Assembly (NCBI GenBank): GCA_910585705.1
Contig: CAJUER010000001.1
Location: 54,480-118,479, forward strand
Reading direction: 5' to 3'
From: an uncultured Christensenella sp.
Lineage (GTDB): Bacteria; Bacillota; Clostridia; Christensenellales; Borkfalkiaceae
Length of the DNA stretch: 64,000 nt
Positions 57,941 through 64,000 of the stretch are shown piece after piece; within the stretch, counting starts at the first letter, position 1, and each line of letters opens with the position of its first letter. Position numbers and translations under genes: made by a program. The notes below the pieces were generated by a model. That model saw only the letters and a program-made list of their open reading frames with translations. It made no database searches and had not been told where the DNA came from.

Positions 57941-60898
57941 CTATTCCCTAAACAAATCTTCAACAATTTCAACCATTTTATCGCTGTGGAGCTGCTTTCT
58001 GTAACGAACATTAGGGACTTCTCGTTGCATTTCTTCAAATAGTTTTTGCGCGCAAGTAATTTTACGCACTTCTTCCGGGTCAAGCTCGCTATTTTCTTTG
58101 TCTTTTGTTTCGACAATCAAATTCAGTTGCTTGCTTCCGTCTTTCTTTTTGACGATATACATAAAATCGGGGCTATACGTTCCGTCGGCATAGGTCGGTA
58201 TTCGTACCGTGCGTTTCGGTATTTTGCCGAATACTTCCACTTCGGCTATTTGCGATTTTATATCAAGCGTAATATTGTCTTTTTCAAGCTGTGAATCGTA
58301 ACAGCAAGCATCATAGAGGTAGTTATCCAAAACCGCTGTATCAGAAGTAAATACTCCGACATCATTACGAATTATAGATTTTTTTAGACCGTTCTCATCG
58401 CAAAGCGGATCATTGACTTTTACGTCTATCTTTTCATAAGAATACCGTTCATTGAATTTTGCAATAAACCATAGTCTATATTCATCTACAAATCTTTGCA
58501 ATGTCTGTTTGCTAAAATATTCGGAAGGTATTGCTCGCGTAGCAAAATGTTCGCATAATGCCGAATGCATCAACTTAATCGGTATATTTGTGCGTTGCTG
58601 TACTTCTCTCAAAAAGACAGAGTACGGCAAAACCTTTTTTACGGTAAAAGAAGTGCCTGCAATATCCTCAAAATCAACGCTACCATCAGCGTCGACTTTC
58701 TTTGATTTCGCTATTTTAGTTGTAACCGTAGAGCGCCCGTCAATATTTTTTGCAAGGATATCGGCTATGGCTCTTTTTAGCACATCATCGTCAATTTTTT
58801 CAATATGTAAATAGTACTTTTGGTTTATAAGTTTCCATAATTTTTCGAGCTTGCCGAAAATATTTTCACGAATACCAATGCGCGCTGTGTTCTGATTTTT
58901 GGATTTGTTGATGTCAATAATTTTACCATTAGACAAAGCCTTAAACAAATCGGGATAGGCAAGCATAAATTCATCTTTTTTATCTTCGATTAAACTAAAG
59001 TCTATCGGATCGATAAAGGCTTTAGCAATAATATCACGCAAGAACTCTCGAATATCAATGTGTTTTGCCTTTGCATATTTTTCAAGGAATTCTCTTGTAA
59101 TTTTCAGTTCAAGACTAGCATCGCCGTTAATCTCTTTCTTTAATTTATCGGCAAAATCTTTTTCAGAATAATCAATAATATAACGCAAATACATTTGTTC
59201 GTCGCTGATGCGATTACCAAACTCATCTACCGGCAAACGCAACCCGCGCCCGACTTCTTGCAATTTGCTTGTTTCACTTCCGCTACTGCGAAGTTTGGCA
59301 ATGACAAAAACATTCGGATTATCCCAACCTTCTTTCAACGTCCACTTGGAGAAAATGAAGCGTGTAGGCTCAAAATTTCCATTATCGTCTTTAATACGTA
59401 TAATTTTGTCTTTTGCTCGAAGAACCTTATCAACTTCGTTTTTAACATCGTCGCTATCGGTATTGTTGTCCTCAGAGAAGTATGCAGCGATGGTGTCAGA
59501 TAAATGATCCAAAGAATATTCAAGATAGGCTTTATACTCTTTGTCCCGTTCTGAAGAAGTAAGGGACCGAATTTCTGTCTTCAACTTGGTTAGCAGTAAA
59601 TCTTCAAAGTCTTTCCTTAAATGTCCGTCATTTCGGAAAGATTCTATACTGTCAATAAAGAAGAGTGAAAGGGTTTTAATTCTATTCAAACGTCTGAAAT
59701 TATCACGCTCTTTTTCAAAATGCCTGTCGAGAGCTAACGATAGCATCATTTTTTGGAAAGTATCACTAAATACTTGCGGATAAATTGAATCGCTCGTATG
59801 CAAATCCATACCGTTTGAAAGAGTGATAATGCCTTTATCGATTTTATCTACGGTAACTCCTATAAGACTATCATCTATTTCAGCAAGAGACTGACCTATG
59901 ACTAAATCATACGCCTTCTTGGTTAATTCGTTTTGTAATCTTACCGTTTTTTCTTCACCTTTATTTGACGTAATAGACAAAACTTTAATTTTAACTTGTT
60001 CTTTCAGTTTGGCTTCTTCGGCAATATATTCAACTTCTACGCCCTTGATAAGATTGTCGTTGAAGGCATCGCAAGAACCGAGATTAAATACTACGTTTTC
60101 GTAATCGAAAACTCCTTTCGATATTTCGGGGAACGTAGCGCCGTACCGAATAACACATTGCGGTTTTATATTGTCTATCAAGCATTTGAAGGTTTTTTGT
60201 GTGCGTGTAAATTTATGCGGCTCGTCGATAATCACAAAAGGGGCAATTTCGCGCAATGTTTCATACGGCTTGGTATATACACCCAAAAGCGTTTGATCAT
60301 AACTTGCACCCATAGTTGCCTTTGATGTAAGCATACCGCTGTTTATTAAAAGCACATCGATTCTGTTGCCGCCTATGTCTGTCGCGTTAGCAAAATCGAC
60401 GATGGCAGAAGGAATCATCTTTCTGCCTTTTGTGCTTTTTTGAGAATCCAAAACGTGCAAGCATAATTGAGTACCGCCATATAACGCCTGCAAATCTGTC
60501 CTCATATAACTCGATGTCAGGAACGACTTTGCACCTTCTTTAATGGGAACGGTAGGAACAAGTACGATAAATTTATTGATTCCGTAGTGTTTATGTAATT
60601 CAAACATAGTGCGGGTATATACATACGTTTTACCCGTACCTGTTTCCATTTTAACGTCTATATTCAGATAATCGCTATCCGTATAATTGCGCTTATAGTA
60701 ATCCGGCAATCTATAATCGTCGGCATAAAAGTCTCCGTTTTGAACAGCGGCTACATTGCGTTTAATAGCTGGATCGGAAAAATCAACACGTAAGCACTTA
60801 TTTTTATCTGCACTTGGTATGAAACCAACGCCCGCGAATACACCGCAAACGGCATTTACGGCATTCAACTGATGCGGTAAATTATTTTCTAATCTCAT
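57941..60898 (-). CDS. res: Type III restriction enzyme, Res subunit
   Basis: 985 residues. Superfamily 2 helicase motor: Walker A METGTGKTY (GTGKT 87-91), DEAD-like FVIIDEPHKFTRT near 225, motif III-like IRYGATFPEI, and late helicase motif QEVGRGLRLPVDEFG near 560. The C-terminal PD-(D/E)xK nuclease (about 880-945) shows TYSPDFMYIV and IVETKDKE as the catalytic Asp and ExK. ATP-driven sliding enzyme that cuts away from the site when two unmodified sites are met. Starts 8 bases after mod. GAGGTG RBS. AT-rich relative to the core genes, suggesting transfer. Confidence 0.95.
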   Translation of the reverse strand: MRLENNLPHQLNAVNAVCGVFAGVGFIPSADKNKCLRVDFSDPAIKRNVAAVQNGDFYADDYRLPDYYKRNYTDSDYLNIDVKMETGTGKTYVYTRTMFELHKHYGINKFIVLVPTVPIKEGAKSFLTSSYMRTDLQALYGGTQLCLHVLDSQKSTKGRKMIPSAIVDFANATDIGGNRIDVLLINSGMLTSKATMGASYDQTLLGVYTKPYETLREIAPFVIIDEPHKFTRTQKTFKCLIDNIKPQCVIRYGATFPEISKGVFDYENVVFNLGSCDAFNDNLIKGVEVEYIAEEAKLKEQVKIKVLSITSNKGEEKTVRLQNELTKKAYDLVIGQSLAEIDDSLIGVTVDKIDKGIITLSNGMDLHTSDSIYPQVFSDTFQKMMLSLALDRHFEKERDNFRRLNRIKTLSLFFIDSIESFRNDGHLRKDFEDLLLTKLKTEIRSLTSSERDKEYKAYLEYSLDHLSDTIAAYFSEDNNTDSDDVKNEVDKVLRAKDKIIRIKDDNGNFEPTRFIFSKWTLKEGWDNPNVFVIAKLRSSGSETSKLQEVGRGLRLPVDEFGNRISDEQMYLRYIIDYSEKDFADKLKKEINGDASLELKITREFLEKYAKAKHIDIREFLRDIIAKAFIDPIDFSLIEDKKDEFMLAYPDLFKALSNGKIIDINKSKNQNTARIGIRENIFGKLEKLWKLINQKYYLHIEKIDDDVLKRAIADILAKNIDGRSTVTTKIAKSKKVDADGSVDFEDIAGTSFTVKKVLPYSVFLREVQQRTNIPIKLMHSALCEHFATRAIPSEYFSKQTLQRFVDEYRLWFIAKFNERYSYEKIDVKVNDPLCDENGLKKSIIRNDVGVFTSDTAVLDNYLYDACCYDSQLEKDNITLDIKSQIAEVEVFGKIPKRTVRIPTYADGTYSPDFMYIVKKKDGSKQLNLIVETKDKENSELDPEEVRKITCAQKLFEEMQREVPNVRYRKQLHSDKMVEIVEDLFRE

Positions 60899-60906
60899 AA
60901 TTCACC

Positions 60907-62832
60907 TCAATACCGCAAGATTGGCTCAATCGAAGTTCTGTTTTTCAATGTCTTCAAGTTAGAGCGTAACGCCGTATTTGTTGTATAGCTAAAAGCATAT
61001 CCGTATTCAATAATTCTGTCTATGTTCAGTTCGTGAGCTTCAATTTTTCTTACAAGCTCAATAATAGACTTTTCAGGCATATCCTCAATCAAGTACAGGC
61101 TTGTACCGACTTTGTTATCTGAGAGAAGATAAGCAGTGTAACCGTGCAAATCAACTGTTTGCACCATTGCATTAAAGCCGTAGCCGTCTTTTATTTTCCA
61201 AGTTTCTAAAACGGTATCCACACCGAATTTACTTTTTATATCTTCTCCGTCGATAGGAAGCATAGGATTAAATTCGGTTATTTTATCCAATGTGTTTTTA
61301 TCCGTTGCTTTCAAGTAATATGTTTTAAAACTCAAATCCACACTTGATGCACTGTCGGGGTTTGCTTTTTCAATCTTCTTCGCCGCAAGCTGTATCCTTT
61401 TTCTGCCAATTTCATCTATCGTAGTATAGCCATTTTCTTCCGCTATAGAGCCGTGAGAAACTTGCTCGGACAACTGTACCATAATAAATCTATGATTGGT
61501 TGTATTAATGGTATTATATTGCATAATTGCATGTGCCATAGAAGCTGAACCTGAGAAGAAATCTAAAATAATATTCTCCTCATCATCATTTGTCGCCATT
61601 TGACAGATGCGCGCAAGCATCTCGATAGGTTTTGGATAATCGAAAACTTTGCATCCAAACAACTCTTTTACTAATAAAGTACCTTTTTCTGTATTAGTAT
61701 CTTTATCCCACCAAACAGAACGAGCCATTTTACGCGCTTCTCGATATTTTTCAACTATTTGAAAACCGCCATTTCGCATTGCTTTGGCTTTTATATTAAT
61801 ATTTAAGTTTGCTATTGCTTTATCTTTTCCCCATCTCCAAACAGTTTTAACTCCTTGTGATTCTAATGGATATAACTTTATCCAATCTTCTTTAGGAGTT
61901 AAAGAAATATCATATAACCCATTTTCATCTGCACGAGATGAGTCAATGTAGAATGGATAGTATAAATTGGGACGATTTTCCTTGTTGAATTTTATGTTAC
62001 GATTTCTTAATTCTCTTAATTCATACCCTCCGAATTCGTCAAATTGAGTAAACTCGCCGTCTTCATCGTCAATCAGGTTTATTTCACATTTATCTGTTTT
62101 TCTATAAGCGAGAATATAATCATTCATACGTGCAATACCACCATAATCTCGCCCTCTTGGATTCGCAACAACTGTTATTTGTCCAATAAAGTTGCCTTCT
62201 CCAAATATCAAGTCGCAAAGCAATTTGGCATTTGTAATTTCATTATCATCTAAACTAATAAAAATGCATCCATCATTAGAAAGTAAATCTTTCGCCAACT
62301 CTAAACGTGGATACATAAAAGTAAGCCAAGCAGAGTGCGTGCTTTTACCTTGCATATCCAAAACGCGCTGCGCCTCATCTTCTTCTATATTTATTTTTCT
62401 TGCAAGTTCTTCAGCAGTAAACTCAAATTTATCGTTATAAACAAAACCATCCGAGCCCGTGTTGTATGGGGGATCGATATAGATACACTTTATTTTTTCC
62501 GAATAGGAGTATTTCAAGTGTTGCAATGCATCGAGATTATCGCCTACGATATAGACATTTTGTGAATCGATATTTTTATTTTCTTCGTCGGGTAAAATAA
62601 CAGTTTCGGAATCAAGACTCGCCAAATAACGGGCATAAGACTTGCCCAAGAAGTCAAGAGAATAGCCCTCTTTCTTTATATCAACTTCTTCAGTCCTAAT
62701 CAAGTCCTCAAACGTTTTCAAATCAAACTTGCCGTCTTTATCAAAGCATTGGGGAAAATCCTTTTTAAGAAGTTCTATTTCTCGGCTATTGACTTTTGCT
62801 TGAGAATTCTTTTCTATTGTTTCTTTTATCAT
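60907..62832 (-). CDS. mod: Type III DNA methyltransferase (adenine-N6), Mod subunit
   Basis: 641 residues from the ATG with AAGGAG 9 bases upstream (MIKETIEKNSQAKVNS); the frame extends 9 codons further but lacks an RBS. Beta-class order: catalytic DPPYNTGSDGF (120-123 for DPPY) before the SAM motif DFFSGSASMAHAI near 425. A target recognition region lies between (about 205-400). It modifies one strand of an asymmetric site and is required for Res cutting. First gene of the five-gene operon. Target sequence cannot be read. Confidence 0.95.
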   Translation of the reverse strand: MIKETIEKNSQAKVNSREIELLKKDFPQCFDKDGKFDLKTFEDLIRTEEVDIKKEGYSLDFLGKSYARYLASLDSETVILPDEENKNIDSQNVYIVGDNLDALQHLKYSYSEKIKCIYIDPPYNTGSDGFVYNDKFEFTAEELARKINIEEDEAQRVLDMQGKSTHSAWLTFMYPRLELAKDLLSNDGCIFISLDDNEITNAKLLCDLIFGEGNFIGQITVVANPRGRDYGGIARMNDYILAYRKTDKCEINLIDDEDGEFTQFDEFGGYELRELRNRNIKFNKENRPNLYYPFYIDSSRADENGLYDISLTPKEDWIKLYPLESQGVKTVWRWGKDKAIANLNINIKAKAMRNGGFQIVEKYREARKMARSVWWDKDTNTEKGTLLVKELFGCKVFDYPKPIEMLARICQMATNDDEENIILDFFSGSASMAHAIMQYNTINTTNHRFIMVQLSEQVSHGSIAEENGYTTIDEIGRKRIQLAAKKIEKANPDSASSVDLSFKTYYLKATDKNTLDKITEFNPMLPIDGEDIKSKFGVDTVLETWKIKDGYGFNAMVQTVDLHGYTAYLLSDNKVGTSLYLIEDMPEKSIIELVRKIEAHELNIDRIIEYGYAFSYTTNTALRSNLKTLKNRTSIEPILRY

Positions 62833-62947
62833 ACCTGACTCCTTTGCCTTGAAAGACATTATACAAGTTTAATTATATCATACTTTTTCAAAAAAACATA
62901 GCAAATCAATGCGTCTTGTCGAAAATTGGACATAACTCTTACCGCGA

Positions 62948-63206
62948 AAATCGGGTTTCCCGATTGTTCCAGCAAGGCGATAGCCGAGCGTCAAAATAAC
63001 CGATTCCCAAGAATTTTGGTTATTTTCTTTACCTGCTTGTAAAAACAGCGTTTTATTGGCTATTTTCCCAAAATAATCGCAGTATGGAAGCAACTATTTA
63101 TTTAGGATTTTGCTTTAGTTTTGGTGCGTATTGTATACGGAAACAAAGCAGGTAAAGAAAAGTACACCAAAGTGTCTTTTGAGGTAAGCAATCGGGAAAC
63201 CCGATT
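62948..63206. repeat. Imperfect long inverted repeat pair with palindromic ends
   Basis: The left end AATCGGGTTTCCCGATT (about 62948-62964) and right end AATCGGGAAACCCGATT (about 63189-63205) are themselves palindromes. Between them GGTTATTTTCTTTACCTGCT (63019) is inverted as AGCAGGTAAAGAAAAGTACA (about 63146). The spacing and order suggest a folded RNA/DNA structure or ends of a small mobile element. Confidence 0.55.
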
Positions 63207-63254
63207 CTTTTGTTAGATAAATTTTCACCTTCTTGATTGCAAAACCGAGAATAA

Positions 63255-63687
63255 GTGTACTTGGTTATATGGGGATATACAAAGTTTTTTCGTCGTTTCG
63301 GTTGTATTTCTCAAAAAAGTGTCCTAGGAGATATAGAAGGGGTAAGAAAATTTTTTGAAAAAGTTTCGGTTCAGACCGTCAACTTTTTGCTATAACTGTG
63401 CTTGGTATAGTAGAGGGAGAAAGATTAAAGGTTGATGAAATTTTCGTCCACGCGTAAATATTTTCGAGATAAGTGTGCTTGGATAAGTGAAGGGAATTTT
63501 TCATTAGACCCCGAACTTTTAAAGAAAAGTGTGCTTGGTTATATAGAGGGGTAATAAAAAGTTTGCCTTAGACCGTGTACTTTTCGGGATATGTGTGCTT
63601 GGTTATATGGAGGGACTTGAAAATTCTTTTGAGAATTTCTACTCAGACCGCCACGTTTTGGAGATAAGTGTGCTTGGTTAAGTAGGG
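63255..63687. repeat. Seven tandem degenerate bipartite repeats
   Basis: Core GTGTGCTTGGTTATATRGAGGG-like copies start at 63255, 63319, 63396, 63473, 63529, 63593 and 63668 (periods 56-77 bases). Most spacers carry a second word like YAGACCGTNNACTTTT (63372, 63504, 63569, 63644). Not a CRISPR: the repeats are degenerate and the spacers are shared. Candidate iterons, oriT or partition sites of a mobile element. Confidence 0.75.
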
Positions 63688-63725
63688 AGTATTTTAAGGA
63701 GGTACAACTATGAGCGGATAAACTC

Positions 63726-63776
63726 TTGACAAACAACTCCATATAGAGTAAAATATATTCAGTCGTATATATACGA
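63726..63776 (+). promoter_or_regulatory. Promoter with start-site palindrome
   Basis: TTGACA (63726-63731), 17-bp spacer, TAAAAT (63749-63754); predicted start near 63761 next to the palindrome TCGTATATATACGA (63763-63776), a likely repressor site. Confidence 0.75.
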
Positions 63777-63808
63777 TTATATATATTTACCCTACGGAGG
63801 AAAGAACA

Positions 63809-64000
63809 ATGGCAACAGACAGGTCTATTAAAGACAAGCGTTATGAAGAAAAGCATAAGGAAGAGAGAAAAGCCAAGTATATGATTTGGGGTACGAGCGT
63901 ACCGCGAAAGTATGCCGAAGAAATAAACGAGTTTTTGGCGAAGTACGGGTTTACCAAAGTGCAACTCATCGAAGCGGGGTTTAAGGCTTTGATTGACGAA
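63809..64000 (+). CDS. Small putative ribbon-helix-helix DNA-binding protein (3' end outside window)
   Basis: 64 codons visible from ATG with ACGGAGG 9 bases upstream. A very basic/acidic N-terminus (MATDRSIKDKRYEEKHKEER) is followed by WGTSVPRKYAEEINEFLAKY and GFTKVQLIEAGFKALIDE, which looks like a strand-helix-helix of small plasmid or ICE regulators. Its promoter has a palindrome at the start site, consistent with autorepression. Downstream of tandem repeats. Incomplete, so the family is tentative. Confidence 0.55.
   Translation, partial: MATDRSIKDKRYEEKHKEERKAKYMIWGTSVPRKYAEEINEFLAKYGFTKVQLIEAGFKALIDE

Larger units (their letters stand above)
62833..63808. other. Noncoding repeat region beside the restriction operon
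   Basis: 976 bases without a convincing gene. Holds two copies of an AATCGGG palindrome (62948 and 63189), matched inverted words TTTTCTTTACCTGCTTG/CAAAGCAGGTAAAGAAAA (63024 and 63143), then seven tandem bipartite repeats (63255-63687), a 3-codon ATG-AGC-GGA-TAA with AAGGAGGT (63710), and the promoter of the gene at 63809. A 71-codon frame at 62878-63093 spans one palindrome and is judged spurious. Confidence 0.6.

Noticed and set aside
62878..63093. 71-codon minus-strand frame beyond mod
   Set aside because: It runs through a palindrome, has no clear RBS, and its codons follow the repeat rather than protein-like usage.
63255..63687. CRISPR array
   Set aside because: Cores are degenerate, intervals vary from 56 to 77 bases and share their own conserved word; no cas genes.
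63539..63964. 141-codon minus-strand frame over the tandem array
   Set aside because: Its translation only mirrors the repeat units and the antisense of the gene at 63809; no RBS or family resemblance.

Overview
This window looks like a chromosome segment of an uncultured gut-type Clostridia (Bacillota). The support is strong GGAGG-type ribosome binding sites, TTG starts, sigma-A-like promoters (TTGACA/TATAAT), and Gram-positive families (WYL, LacI, DegV, PrsW, CmpB-like, YesL, Na/Pi-PhoU, Lsa-like ABC-F, monomeric [FeFe] hydrogenase). No rRNA, tRNA or CRISPR array was seen.

Layout. 1-2300: 3' part of a 2-hydroxyacyl-CoA dehydratase/activase system, split in two coupled genes. 2468-7039 (minus): flavodoxin-like reductase, transketolase, phosphohexomutase. 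7196-18519: proS, an SsuABC-type importer (minus), valS, a ComEC-like MBL hydrolase, a membrane protein, an [FeFe] hydrogenase and a short thioredoxin-reductase-like flavoprotein that lacks a visible NADPH site. 18622-23391: prmA-rsmE-mtaB-prsW-HIT operon. 23464-24781: WYL regulator divergent from two tiny coupled ORFs. 24835-29259 (minus): phosphoglucomutase, membrane protein, YfcE phosphodiesterase, RdgB, TrmL. 29395-32884: Na/Pi transporter, then an ABC-F ribosome-protection protein behind a hairpin-rich leader. 32881-36329: membrane proteins and a NYN-OST-HTH protein.

36410-53039 is a complete fructan locus: a divergent LacI regulator with several palindromic operator-like sites, a surface-anchored GH32, a two-permease/solute-binding/ATPase importer, YesL, two carbohydrate-binding-type lipoproteins, a cytosolic GH32, a lipoprotein GH32-like enzyme and a PfkB kinase. 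The inferred route is that fructan is cut at the surface, oligofructose is imported and hydrolysed inside, and fructose is phosphorylated.

53111-64000 is AT-richer and accessory: GNAT, a hydrolase remnant, DegV, a small membrane protein, then a five-gene minus-strand operon (type III Mod, Res, an unknown 115-residue protein, a TcmP-like protein and a radical-SAM-like protein with a CxxxCxxxC cluster). Beyond it lie about 1 kb of noncoding inverted and tandem bipartite repeats and the start of a small putative DNA-binding protein with a palindrome at its promoter. This resembles the edge of an integrative element or plasmid.

A recurring feature is promoters whose -10 box lies 6-10 nt before the start codon, with no ribosome binding site, at five genes (phosphohexomutase, prmA, trmL, rdgB, lacI). 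This implies leaderless or near-leaderless mRNAs.
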